From the NCBI RefSeq assembly GCF_001420605.1, contig NZ_LJIZ01000026.1:310001-374000 (forward strand): a stretch of 64,000 nt of DNA, written 5' to 3'. Shown here piece by piece: positions 28,857 through 37,261 of this stretch. This DNA comes from Bacillus sp. FJAT-25509. Lineage in GTDB: Bacteria > Bacillota > Bacilli > Bacillales > Bacillaceae_G. The notes under the pieces are model-generated. The model did no database searches. It saw only the letters and a program-made list of their open reading frames with translations, and was not told the origin of the DNA. Numbering within the stretch: the first letter of the stretch is position 1; each line of letters starts with the position of its first letter. A program made the position numbers and the translations under genes.

Positions 28857-29300
28857 TTATGTTAACTTTTTAACCAATGCTGATCCTTCAACGACAAGTA
28901 CATCTTCTTGATTATATACATTCGTTTGAAGCGTTAATAATTTTTTATCATCTCTTTTACGCACAACACTGACAATCACTTTAATTGTGTCATTTATTTT
29001 TACAGGTGCTTTGAAAAATACTTCTTGAGATAAGTAGATGGTGTTTTTGCCGGGTAGTTTTGTACCTAGTACTGAGGAAATAAAGCTGCAAATCAACATG
29101 CCATGTGCAATTCTTTCTTTAAAGATGCTTTCTTTTGCAAAATCATCTAATAAGTGAATTGGATTTACATCTGTTGAAATTGCAGCAAATTGTTCAATTA
29201 ACTCTGCAGTAATTTTAACTTCAAGAGTAGCTTCGTCACCAACTGAAATGGAGTCAAAATGAACTTCCTGTACATTTCTTGCACTTTCGAAAACATTCAT
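28857..29300 (-). CDS. phaJ: (R)-specific enoyl-CoA hydratase, MaoC family
   Basis: Hydratase that converts trans-2-enoyl-CoA from beta-oxidation into (R)-3-hydroxyacyl-CoA for PHA synthesis. The product is 147 aa, one hot-dog fold. The family motif is clear: FAAISTDVNPIHLLDDFAKES with catalytic Asp and His, then ERIAHGMLICSFISSVLG. It follows phaP on the same strand with 64 bases between, so phaQ-phaP-phaJ may be one transcript. The PHA role is inferred from the neighbours; other MaoC dehydratases share the fold. Confidence 0.88.
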   Translation of the reverse strand: MNVFESARNVQEVHFDSISVGDEATLEVKITAELIEQFAAISTDVNPIHLLDDFAKESIFKERIAHGMLICSFISSVLGTKLPGKNTIYLSQEVFFKAPVKINDTIKVIVSVVRKRDDKKLLTLQTNVYNQEDVLVVEGSALVKKLT

Positions 29301-29364
29301 TTTGTTTCATCCTCTCCTTGATGAAATGTCTAGCTAATCAAGAAAATTGTTTAATAAATATCGA

Positions 29365-29874
29365 TTATAGTTTTGTGAATGAGAATTCTTGTAAGTTTTT
29401 AAACCAATCTTCTTGAGTTTTTTGGAACTGTTGATACATGTTCGTCCAAGCAGTGTAAGGTGTGTTATTTAATGGTTGTTTAAAAAATTGTTGGAAAAAT
29501 TGTTGTTGTTGATTTGAAAATGTACTCATAGCTTGAAAAAACGATTGGTATGGGTTTTGATTCATATTTGTCCATAAAGATTGAAATGGAGCAAACTGAT
29601 CAAATAATTTTTTCCAAGTTTTTTCATAAGTCTCTTGATTAATTGTAGGCTTAATTTCATTTAATAACTTAATCATTTCCTGAAACTGCTCGTAAGACTC
29701 TTGTTGTTGAACTTGCACTTGCTCGTTTAAAGTTTTCCATTGTTTTGCTTGTTCTTGAAATAAAGACTCTGTCCATTGTTGAATTTGTAATTGATTGTCT
29801 AATAAATATTGAAGCATTTTTTGAAAATTCTCAGCTGCAAGTTCAGTTTGTAATTCGATTGTTTTTTCAGTCAT
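29365..29874 (-). CDS. phaP: PHA granule-associated phasin
   Basis: Phasin that coats PHA granules and controls their size and number. The start at 29874 (MTEKTIELQTEL) follows TGGAGG; the upstream TTG is inside that ribosome site. The product is 169 aa, highly rich in Gln, Phe and Trp (for example NQQQQFFQQFFKQP), helical, amphipathic, with no signal peptide. Identity comes from composition plus its place between phaQ and phaJ, as in Priestia megaterium and B. cereus. The exact sequence is fast-evolving in this family. Confidence 0.88.
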   Translation of the reverse strand: MTEKTIELQTELAAENFQKMLQYLLDNQLQIQQWTESLFQEQAKQWKTLNEQVQVQQQESYEQFQEMIKLLNEIKPTINQETYEKTWKKLFDQFAPFQSLWTNMNQNPYQSFFQAMSTFSNQQQQFFQQFFKQPLNNTPYTAWTNMYQQFQKTQEDWFKNLQEFSFTKL

Positions 29875-29921
29875 TAGTGTTTCCTCCAAAAAAATTTATT
29901 ATTGAATGCATTGCTGCAATT

Positions 29922-30341
29922 TCAATCGTCTTTAAAACTTTGATCAGAGTTGCTAAATGGAAAGAATGAATTTGTGTAAATCGAAAAAAATGTTTGGAGC
30001 ATCTGATTATATTGAGTAAATGAATTATGACAAGTTTTTAGATATTCCTCACCGGCATCTGTAATGGAGTAAATTCGCTTTGCCGGACCTTCAATTCCAT
30101 ATTCCCAACTAGATTTAATATAACTTTCTTTTTCAAGTTGTCTTAAAATCCGATAAACATTACTTGAATCAAGCGTAGTAAAACCTAAATCAAATAATAC
30201 TTGCATTAATTTATAGCCATGCATATTCCATTGCTTAAGGCTAAGAAGTAGAAAGGGAACCAAGAAGTTTTTAGGCAATGTAATCGATTCAGAGGTTTCG
30301 GGTTTATTTTTTTTACTTGTTTCCTTTTCATTTGTTGTCAT
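29922..30341 (-). CDS. phaQ: PadR-type regulator of PHA genes
   Basis: Winged-helix regulator, about 139 aa, of the PadR type; in P. megaterium PhaQ represses its own operon and senses PHA. The start at 30341 (MTTNEKETSKK) follows GGGGGGAA; the longer frame lacks a site. Seen: a charged N-terminal tail, LVPFLLLSLKQWNMHGYKLMQ, the recognition helix region TLDSSNVYRILRQLEKE and the wing EGPAKRIYSITDAGEEYL. It is divergent from phaRBC and would bind in the 208-base gap between them. Confidence 0.87.
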   Translation of the reverse strand: MTTNEKETSKKNKPETSESITLPKNFLVPFLLLSLKQWNMHGYKLMQVLFDLGFTTLDSSNVYRILRQLEKESYIKSSWEYGIEGPAKRIYSITDAGEEYLKTCHNSFTQYNQMLQTFFSIYTNSFFPFSNSDQSFKDD

Positions 30342-30549
30342 AAAGTTATGTTCCCCCCTATATCGTAGTAATGGAATCATCATCCCTTAGGTGTAATTTA
30401 CACTTAGTTAAATTTATTGTCAATGTATTTTAAATATAATGAATATTAAAAAACAAATTTCGACAACAGATGTAGAAATATCACGAAAACATTGGATTGT
30501 TTTGTCGTTAGCTTGTTTTCTATACTTAAAAGTAGTGAGGGGGATTAAC

Positions 30550-31062
30550 ATGTCAGAGCAAAATTATTCAGATCCATTGAAAATGTGGAAGCAAATGTAT
30601 GATGTAAATGAAAAATACTTTGGAAAAATGATGAACGAATATGTTCAGAAAGAAGAATTTTCCGAGTGGATGGGTTCTGTAATAGATTTTAATCTATTCT
30701 GTAAAAAGATGTTGAATGATCAATCCAAAACATTCTTAGAGGCTTCAAATATTGCTTCTAAAGAAGATATTGCAAATGTAGCTAGCTTAGTGATCAATTT
30801 AGAATCGAAAGTAGATACATTAGAAGATCAATTATATTTAGATTCCCAACCTGAGTTAGATGTAGCAGCATTGAAAAAAGAGTTAGACATTGTGACAGTT
30901 AAACGAGATCTTACAAAATTGAAAGCTGAAACCAAATCAATTCATCAACAAGTTAGTGAATTAAAGTCGTCAATGGAAAACATTGAGCAATTAAAGTCTT
31001 CAATGGCTAACATTGAACAACTTTTACAACAATTAACGACTAAACAACCAACAAAACAATAA
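30550..31062 (+). CDS. phaR: PHA synthase subunit PhaR (class IV)
   Basis: Accessory subunit needed for activity of the class IV PHA synthase PhaC. The start chosen is ATG 30550 (MSEQNYSDPLKMWKQMYD), after GAGGGGG; the 37 codons upstream are unsupported. The product is 170 aa. The first part carries the family motif DPLKMWKQMYDVNEKYFGKMM; the C-terminal half is a coiled coil with heptads and a near-repeat (LKSSMENIEQ, then LKSSMANIEQ). It is the first gene of phaRBC. Confidence 0.92.
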   Translation: MSEQNYSDPLKMWKQMYDVNEKYFGKMMNEYVQKEEFSEWMGSVIDFNLFCKKMLNDQSKTFLEASNIASKEDIANVASLVINLESKVDTLEDQLYLDSQPELDVAALKKELDIVTVKRDLTKLKAETKSIHQQVSELKSSMENIEQLKSSMANIEQLLQQLTTKQPTKQ

Positions 31063-31086
31063 TTAGTTAAAAAAGGAGAAATGATA

Positions 31087-31827
31087 ATGGATTTAGTAAA
31101 TCGTGTAGCGATCGTAACAGGTGGAGCAAAAGGGATAGGAAAAGGGATAGCATTTGCTTTAGCAGAAAAAGGCGCAAAAGTTGTAATCAATTATAATAAT
31201 AGTGAAGCACACTCAAAAGCAGTGGTAGATGAACTTTTTGAAAATGGTTATGAAGCGTTAGCAGTGCAAGCTAATGTTGCTGAATTAGATCAAGCGAAAG
31301 CATTAATTGATCGCACGGTTGAGCATTTTGGCCGATTAGACATTATTGTAAATAATGCTGGTATTACTAGAGACCGTAGTTTCAAAAAACTAAGTGCAGA
31401 AGATTGGCATGAGGTTATTGATGTAAATTTAAGCAGTGTTTATAACACATGTAATTCTGCTTTACCATACTTACTTGAATCTGATAACGCTCGTATCGTT
31501 AATATTTCATCAGTTATTGGTCAGGCAGGCGGATTCGGCCAAACAAACTATTCTGCTGCAAAAGCTGGAATGATCGGATTTACTAAATCTTTAGCTCTTG
31601 AATTAGCAAAAACAAACGTTACAGTAAATTCTGTATGTCCTGGATTTATTGAAACTGACATGGTAAACGAAATTCCTGAAAATGTAAAAGAGCAAATTAA
31701 ATCAAGAATACCAAAAAGAAGATTTGGTACTGTAGAAGAGATTGCTAAAGCTGTAATTTACTTATGTGAAGGTGGAGAGTACATTACTGGCCAACAGATT
31801 AATGTAAATGGCGGACTTTACGTTTAA
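31087..31827 (+). CDS. phaB: Acetoacetyl-CoA reductase
   Basis: NADPH-dependent short-chain dehydrogenase that makes (R)-3-hydroxybutyryl-CoA for PHA. ATG 31087 is preferred over 31081 because AAGGAGA is only two bases from the latter. The product is 246 aa. Seen: TGGAKGIGKGIAFALAEKGA (cofactor loop), NNAGITRD, the Ser of NISSVIGQ, the catalytic YSAAKAG, and VCPGFIETDM. It sits between phaR and phaC, which separates it from FabG-type homologues. One transcript with its neighbours is likely. Confidence 0.92.
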   Translation: MDLVNRVAIVTGGAKGIGKGIAFALAEKGAKVVINYNNSEAHSKAVVDELFENGYEALAVQANVAELDQAKALIDRTVEHFGRLDIIVNNAGITRDRSFKKLSAEDWHEVIDVNLSSVYNTCNSALPYLLESDNARIVNISSVIGQAGGFGQTNYSAAKAGMIGFTKSLALELAKTNVTVNSVCPGFIETDMVNEIPENVKEQIKSRIPKRRFGTVEEIAKAVIYLCEGGEYITGQQINVNGGLYV

Positions 31828-31874
31828 GTCTTACTTATAGATGACCTTTTTTCAGATCAAAAGGGGGGAAAAGT

Positions 31875-32954
31875 GTGTTTAATTCACAAATGTTAGAAGA
31901 AGCTACGGAATCGCTTCCGAGCGGATTAAAAGAATCATACAAAAGATTGAAGAAAACCGCAGATATTCTTATAAAAGAGGGAGAACCTTTAGTAGGTCAA
32001 TCTCCTAAAGAAGTGATTTGGACTAAAAATAAAAGTAAACTATATCATTATATTCCAACAACTAAAAAGGTAAAAAAGACTCCAATCCTTCTTGTTTATG
32101 CTCTAATTAATAAACCTTATATTCTTGATCTAACAAAGGGGAACTCTTTTGTTGAGTATCTTGTTAATGAAGGGTTTGATGTTTATTTATTAGATTGGGG
32201 AACTTTTGGTCATGAAGATCGTCATTTGAAATTTGACGATATTATTCACGACTATATTGCAAAAGCAGTAAATAAGGTTCTTCGTTTCTCAGGTGCAAAA
32301 GAATTATCAATATTAGGCTATTGTATGGGTGGTACTTTAACTAGTATTTACGCATCACTTTATGAAAATGCACCAATTAAAAACTTAATTTTTGTAACTA
32401 GTCCATTCGATTTTTCAGATACAGGATTATATGGTGCATTTTTAAATGAAAAATACTTTGCACTTGATAAAGCTGTTGATACATTAGGGAATATTCCTCC
32501 TGAAATGATCGATTTTGGTAACAAAATGTTAAAACCAGTTACTAATTTTGTTGGACCTTATGTAACATTACTGGATCGCTCTGATAATACAAAATTTATT
32601 AAATCGTGGCAGTTAATGCAAAAATGGGTAACAGATGGTATTCCATTCCCAGGTGAAGCATATCGCCAATGGATTAGAGAATTTTACCAACAAAATAAAT
32701 TATTAAGCGGTGACTTAGAAATTAGAGGTAGAAAAGTAGATGTTTCTAACATTAAAGCTAATGTTTTAAATATTTCTGCTACGAAAGACCATATTGCGAT
32801 GCCTTGCCAAGTTGAAGCATTAAATGAGCATATTTCAAGTGTAGATAAGCAGTATGTTTCGATTCCATCGGGCCATGTATCAATCATGTTTGGACCAGTT
32901 TCATTAAAAACAACATATCCGACAATTGGTAAATGGTTAGCTGAAAGATCATAA
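31875..32954 (+). CDS. phaC: Class IV PHA synthase catalytic subunit
   Basis: Polymerises (R)-3-hydroxyacyl-CoA on the granule surface as a PhaC-PhaR complex. The product is 359 aa, the size of class III/IV enzymes. It is an alpha/beta hydrolase whose catalytic triad is Cys150 in the lipase-like box GYCMGG, Asp305 in TKDHIAMP and His334 in SGHVSIMFGP. The start is GTG 31875 after GGGGGGAA. The adjacent phaR rather than phaE makes this class IV. A strong terminator closes the operon. Confidence 0.95.
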   Translation: MFNSQMLEEATESLPSGLKESYKRLKKTADILIKEGEPLVGQSPKEVIWTKNKSKLYHYIPTTKKVKKTPILLVYALINKPYILDLTKGNSFVEYLVNEGFDVYLLDWGTFGHEDRHLKFDDIIHDYIAKAVNKVLRFSGAKELSILGYCMGGTLTSIYASLYENAPIKNLIFVTSPFDFSDTGLYGAFLNEKYFALDKAVDTLGNIPPEMIDFGNKMLKPVTNFVGPYVTLLDRSDNTKFIKSWQLMQKWVTDGIPFPGEAYRQWIREFYQQNKLLSGDLEIRGRKVDVSNIKANVLNISATKDHIAMPCQVEALNEHISSVDKQYVSIPSGHVSIMFGPVSLKTTYPTIGKWLAERS

Positions 32955-33005
32955 TTTCAGTAAATTTCTAGAAAACCTTTAAATAAATATCATTATATTT
33001 TACTT

Positions 33006-33041
33006 AAAAAATCTCACTTTTAAAAAAGTGGGATTTTTTTT
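33006..33041 (+). terminator. phaRBC terminator
   Basis: AAAAAATCTCACTTT pairs with AAAGTGGGATTTTTT, with a long T run. Confidence 0.9.
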
Positions 33042-33094
33042 ATTTAACTGACAAAAACTACCTTAAATATGATCTGTTGAAAGGAGTTTAGAAA

Positions 33095-34315
33095 GTGAAA
33101 AGTATTAGCGGAGTTTTGTATTGGCCAACGACTTACACTAATTCGCAACCCGAACTGGAAAATATAACGCCATTAGACGAAGATCTAGATTGTGATTTTG
33201 TCATCATTGGGGGTGGTGAATCAGGAAGTTTATGTGCATATTTCTTAAGTCAAACGGGTGCCAAGGTCGTTTTACTAGATAAACGAAAACAAGTTGTACA
33301 AGGTAGTACTAGTGCAAATACGGGACTTTTGCAGTATTCAAATGACAAAACTTTAAATTCATTTATAAATTCATATGGAAAAGAAAAAGCTGTCCGTCAT
33401 TATCAATTATGTGTAGAGGCAATTAAAGGTCTTGAAGAAATGTCAAAAACAATCGATATTAATCCTGATTTTATAAAAAGAAAAAGTTTATATTATGCTA
33501 GTGATTTAGATGGAAAAGAAATGATTGATTTGGAATATAAAGTTTTAAAAGAAAATGGTTTTAATGTTGAACGATTTACAGAATCGCAAATTAAAGAAAA
33601 GTTTAATTTTACGAAAGAAGCTGCACTTTACACAGGTGATGACGCCGAAGTAAATCCATATAAATGCGCTCACGGCTTGCTTTTATATGCTCTGAAACGA
33701 GGTTTGAAGGTATATTCAGATACAGAAGTAACTCGGATGATCGGTACAGAGCAAGGGGTACAATTATTTACTAAAAATAAACATACCATTCGTGCCAAAA
33801 AAGTTATTTTTGCTGGGGGCTATGAATCCCAAGAAGTAAAAAGTGAGAAAAATGCTATTTTAACATCAACATTTGCGATTGCAACTCAGCCTTTAATTGA
33901 GAAAAACAATGCATGGTATGAGAATTGCTTAATTTGGGAGACAGCTAGGCCATATTTATATCTTCGGACAACGGTTGATGGGAGAATAATTGTCGGTGGA
34001 CTTGACGAACATACAATCATACCAGAAAAACGTGAATCCATGTTATTTCATAAAAAAGAACAGCTTATAAAAAATTTAATAGAGTTATTTCCTAATTATA
34101 AAGATGCTTATGCAGAATATTATTGGACCGGCACATTTGGCGGAACACATAATGGCTTACCGATGATTAGGCAATATAATGAATATCCAAATTGCCTTTT
34201 TTTAATGGCCTATGGTGGCAATGGAACGGTTTATAGTTATATTTTAGCTAAAATATTAAAAGATCTAGTTACGATCGGGTCTCATCCAGATGCATATCTT
34301 TATATGGAAAATTAA
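33095..34315 (+). CDS. FAD-dependent oxidoreductase (DAO family)
   Basis: Flavoprotein of the D-amino-acid oxidase-like family, 406 aa, that probably oxidises an amine. Seen: FAD-binding FVIIGGGESGSLCAYFL near residue 36, KVVLLDKRK as the next strand, GSTSANTGLLQY, RAKKVIFAGGYE, and the C-terminal GTFGGTHNGLPMI and MAYGGNGTVYSYILA. It starts at GTG 33095 after AAAGGAG. Unlike many relatives it has no Rieske domain. The substrate cannot be read from sequence. It is a single gene with no obvious partner. Confidence 0.85.
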   Translation: MKSISGVLYWPTTYTNSQPELENITPLDEDLDCDFVIIGGGESGSLCAYFLSQTGAKVVLLDKRKQVVQGSTSANTGLLQYSNDKTLNSFINSYGKEKAVRHYQLCVEAIKGLEEMSKTIDINPDFIKRKSLYYASDLDGKEMIDLEYKVLKENGFNVERFTESQIKEKFNFTKEAALYTGDDAEVNPYKCAHGLLLYALKRGLKVYSDTEVTRMIGTEQGVQLFTKNKHTIRAKKVIFAGGYESQEVKSEKNAILTSTFAIATQPLIEKNNAWYENCLIWETARPYLYLRTTVDGRIIVGGLDEHTIIPEKRESMLFHKKEQLIKNLIELFPNYKDAYAEYYWTGTFGGTHNGLPMIRQYNEYPNCLFLMAYGGNGTVYSYILAKILKDLVTIGSHPDAYLYMEN

Positions 34316-34414
34316 AAATTAATTAGAGCAAAGATTAATTGCCGGTTTTATGAATAAAAAGAGTAAAATAGTAAGAAAATTTTAATAGGTAATAAAATTT
34401 TAGGAGTGTATCAC

Positions 34415-35083
34415 ATGAATTATCTTGAAATGTTTAGTGAGTTGTTTTTCGGATATATAGCTCTTTTTATTGTCGTTAAAATTAATGGAAAAACACAAAT
34501 CACGCAAATAACGCCATTTGATTTGATTTCATCTCTTGTGCTAGGAAATATACTAGGAGATGGAATATATGATAAAGAAGCGAATCTACCAAAAATTCTT
34601 TTTAGTATTTTTGTTTGGGGTGCATTAATATTTTTTACTGAGGTCTGGACACAAAAGTCAATGTGGGCAAGGAAGTTCTTAGAAGGTGATGCTTCGGTCG
34701 TTATTAAGCATGGGGCAATCCAGTGGAAAGAATTGAAAAGAAACCGTTTGGATACTGATCAATTGATGCAATTACTAAGAGCTAAGGATACTTTTGCAGT
34801 CAGTGAAGTAGCGTATGCTATTTTAGAAAATGACGGTACAATTAGTGTCTTGAAGAAATCAAATTTCGATACGCCTACGAAACAGGATTTAAAAATTCAA
34901 ATGGAAAAAGAATTTTTACCAGTCGTAGTAATTAGTGATGGAAAAATAATTGAAAGAGCACTTAACTCGCTTAAAAAAGATGAAAAGTGGGTACATAAAA
35001 AACTTTCTGAGTCAAATTTATCACTTAAACAAGTATGCTTTGCAGAATGGGATTCGAAGCAATTACATTTACATACGTATTAA
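34415..35083 (+). CDS. DUF421 (YetF-type) membrane protein
   Basis: Membrane protein of the YetF/DUF421 family common in spore formers. The start at 34415 (MNYLEMFSELFFGY) follows AGGAG; the GTG nine bases earlier is too close to it. The product is 222 aa: three N-terminal helices (YIALFIVVKINGK, SSLVLGNILGDGIY, ILFSIFVWGALIFF) and a soluble part with RNRLDTDQLMQLLRAKDTFAVSEVAYAILENDG, the family core. Relatives have been tied to spore membrane stability; the role here is unknown. Confidence 0.88.
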   Translation: MNYLEMFSELFFGYIALFIVVKINGKTQITQITPFDLISSLVLGNILGDGIYDKEANLPKILFSIFVWGALIFFTEVWTQKSMWARKFLEGDASVVIKHGAIQWKELKRNRLDTDQLMQLLRAKDTFAVSEVAYAILENDGTISVLKKSNFDTPTKQDLKIQMEKEFLPVVVISDGKIIERALNSLKKDEKWVHKKLSESNLSLKQVCFAEWDSKQLHLHTY

Positions 35084-35106
35084 TTAAAAATTTGAGGATG
35101 AGATAA

Positions 35107-35613
35107 ATGAAATATTATATTTATTACTGTTTTGGAGGTACACATTCTTCACCCTTAGCAGCAGCATATCATTTAAAACAATTACCACTTGATCGCCAGC
35201 CGACAACTGAAGAAGTAAAAAATACCTACTTATTTAATAAACTAAAACCAAAAGATGGTGGAAAACTATTTTTTCACGGTGAAGATGAAAATGGAGACCA
35301 AGTATATACAGTAGCAAAAAGATATACAAAAAATGTGCCTACTGCCATAGAAGGTTTAGGAAAGGTTTTATTAAATGAAGATGATAAAATCATCTTATCA
35401 AGTACATCGCCAACTGTACCAATAGCTATGACTTTAGGTGGATTTACATCAAGATTTCTACATATCGATTTTATTGGCGTTCCGTTACTTGTATTAGGTG
35501 CAAAGCAAACATATCTGAATTTGATAAAATTAGTTGAAAATACTCAAAGATATCATCACATAGCTGCTGAGAAAGTCACAGACTTATCTAATAAAAACTT
35601 CAATAAAGATTAA
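35107..35613 (+). CDS. DUF3189 family protein
   Basis: Soluble protein of 168 aa. The N-terminus YYIYYCFGGTHSSPLAAAYHL is the recognisable DUF3189 opening; TEEVKNTYLFNKLKPKDGGKLFFHGEDENGD follows. No catalytic residues are established for the family. It lies 23 bases after the DUF421 gene with its own ribosome site, so the two are likely co-transcribed. Function unknown. Confidence 0.78.
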   Translation: MKYYIYYCFGGTHSSPLAAAYHLKQLPLDRQPTTEEVKNTYLFNKLKPKDGGKLFFHGEDENGDQVYTVAKRYTKNVPTAIEGLGKVLLNEDDKIILSSTSPTVPIAMTLGGFTSRFLHIDFIGVPLLVLGAKQTYLNLIKLVENTQRYHHIAAEKVTDLSNKNFNKD

Positions 35614-35643
35614 AAAATGGACGTTATAGAACGTCCATTTTTT
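35612..35643. terminator. Bidirectional terminator
   Basis: AAAAAATGGACGTT/AACGTCCATTTTTT perfect stem with a 3-base loop, between converging genes. Confidence 0.92.
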
Positions 35644-36121
35644 AATACGGCATTTTTAAGACATCCATAGCCTTTTTAGCATCGTTTTCGATTAACTTAT
35701 TAATATTAAATACTGAATATTGACCTTGTTTTGATAAATAGCTAAAAATTTGAACATGTAAATTATTCACCGATACTAGTTGCTTTATAAATAAATTACT
35801 TAAGTCAGGAGTAGCGGTTTCTGTAAGTGCATGTGCATACATTTTTGTTAATACTTTTGTTGCTGATAATAAATCTTCAGCACTCATTTCGCTGGCCAAT
35901 TTATCGCTTGCTGCATCCCGTTCCCCAATCGTAATATTGCTCATAAATTTAAGTAATTCACGTAAGTTATTTTCAAATAATGTAATAGAAGTTTTATATA
36001 ATTCTTTTAATCCTGAATCTGTTATATTTTTTATATTTGTTTTAAGCTTATATAAATAGTAAGTAGTTGTAGCAATAATTTCATGTAATTCTAAAGTTTC
36101 ATGCCAAGCTAATGTTCTCAT
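35642..36121 (-). CDS. CotF-family spore coat protein
   Basis: Helical protein of 159 aa matching the CotF/YraF-YraG coat group. Seen: RTLAWHETLELHEIIATTTYYLYKLK at the N-terminus, TKMYAHALTETATPDL with FIKQLVSVNNLHVQIFSYL in the second half, and the conserved ending VLKMPY. It likely assembles on the spore surface late in sporulation, as known for the family. The ribosome site is GAGGAGGGATATTGA. It is monocistronic. Confidence 0.82.
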   Translation of the reverse strand: MRTLAWHETLELHEIIATTTYYLYKLKTNIKNITDSGLKELYKTSITLFENNLRELLKFMSNITIGERDAASDKLASEMSAEDLLSATKVLTKMYAHALTETATPDLSNLFIKQLVSVNNLHVQIFSYLSKQGQYSVFNINKLIENDAKKAMDVLKMPY

Positions 36122-36245
36122 TCAATATCCCTCCTCTATTGTACAAGTCTATTCAATAGGAAAGGGTTATATGACGGATAAAAAATTAGAGGTTAAGTAG
36201 GAAGGAGGAAAAGGGAGGAGGTTAGAAATTATGGAGTGATTGATC

Positions 36246-36761
36246 GTGAACACAAATATTCCGAATCCAAATAATTCTGCCATTCTTTTCCCGCACCAAT
36301 GTATGTATATTGAAAATGTGATTAATCAGTTAAGTATATGTGTAAAGAGTGTTTTAGAAATGATTGATTTAATTAATGAGGAAGATTTAAATTTTCGACC
36401 GGTTGATGATAAGAAATCGATCGGGGAGTTAGTGCAGCATCTATGTGAACTTATTGGTGCTGATATGGAAATTATGAGCGGTGCAAGTCAAGAAATGATG
36501 GTTAATTACTATACCGTGGTTGAATGTAAATCTTTCGTTGAAATGAAGAGTTTATTACAAAAAAACTTTCAGGAATTAAAGGAATGCTATTTTAATATGA
36601 AAGAAAATGATTTAGTTGTAAAAACTACTTCATATTGGGGTCTTCAATATTCTAAATTCGAATGGTTATTAGAGATTTTAGTCCACTTCACACATCACAG
36701 AGCGCAATTATATATGTTACTAGTTCAAAAAAAGGGCGATATAAATATCGCACTATTTTAA
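36246..36761 (+). CDS. DinB-family four-helix bundle protein
   Basis: DinB/YfiT-like protein of about 171 aa, a metal-binding four-helix bundle; several relatives are thiol S-transferases but most are uncharacterised. GTG 36246 is preferred because GGAGTGA sits at the right distance; TTG 36240 is an alternative. The family's three spaced histidines appear as LVQHLCELIGAD, and LVHFTHHRAQLYMLL near the C-terminus. FRPVDDKKSIGELVQHL is the usual first motif. Confidence 0.85.
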   Translation: MNTNIPNPNNSAILFPHQCMYIENVINQLSICVKSVLEMIDLINEEDLNFRPVDDKKSIGELVQHLCELIGADMEIMSGASQEMMVNYYTVVECKSFVEMKSLLQKNFQELKECYFNMKENDLVVKTTSYWGLQYSKFEWLLEILVHFTHHRAQLYMLLVQKKGDINIALF

Positions 36762-36767
36762 AAAAAA

Positions 36768-36805
36768 TAGGGGATAGAAGAAATGATAACTCTTTTCTAT
36801 CCCCT
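36768..36805. terminator. Bidirectional terminator
   Basis: TAGGGGATAGAA pairs with TTCTATCCCCTA; A-rich and T/A-rich flanks suit both the DinB gene and the minus-strand gene that ends at 36821. Confidence 0.85.
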
Positions 36806-36820
36806 AAAACTTGCACATAA

Positions 36821-37168
36821 TCAGTCTTTGGTTTCGTGCTGTGGATGCATAAATTGTTTTGCTGGTTGTTCTCGCTTTTTTGATTCTAATAGGTCGGCGT
36901 TTTCTGCACTTGCCCAACCAATATCATTTGTTGGATGAACCCATTCGTCGCCCGCCATAACTGATGGATCAACATCGTCAGACCAATTATTTAATGGAGA
37001 GCTAGGGGAGCTATACTTACTGTCTCCAATAACTACACCTTTTGAATTTACAAAAGGTTCTTCCATTTTAATGTCTGTTCCTTTAAAAGATGGAAAATTT
37101 GAAATATGGGGTAAAGTATCATGCAATACCGGTGAATCGATTTTAGATTTGTCATTTTTTCTCTTCAT
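36821..37168 (-). CDS. DUF3905 family protein
   Basis: Small hydrophilic protein, 115 aa, matching DUF3905, a Bacillales family of unknown function. Seen: the basic start MKRKNDKSK, HISNFPSFKGTDIKMEEPFVN, and the conserved NNWSDDVDPSVMAGDEWVHPTNDIGW block. No signal peptide or membrane helix. It starts after AGAGGTGATATATA. It has its own terminator side shared with the DinB gene. Confidence 0.78.
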   Translation of the reverse strand: MKRKNDKSKIDSPVLHDTLPHISNFPSFKGTDIKMEEPFVNSKGVVIGDSKYSSPSSPLNNWSDDVDPSVMAGDEWVHPTNDIGWASAENADLLESKKREQPAKQFMHPQHETKD

Positions 37169-37221
37169 TATATATCACCTCTACTTACAAATTATTATTT
37201 GCTAAATAGTAAAATCAATAC

Positions 37222-37254
37222 AAAAAGGACAATATCCAAAATGAATATTGTCCT
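37222..37254 (-). terminator. Terminator of the radical SAM gene
   Basis: On the minus strand GGACAATAT pairs with ATATTGTCC and is followed by TTTTTG. Confidence 0.85.
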
Positions 37255-37261
37255 CTTGTAC

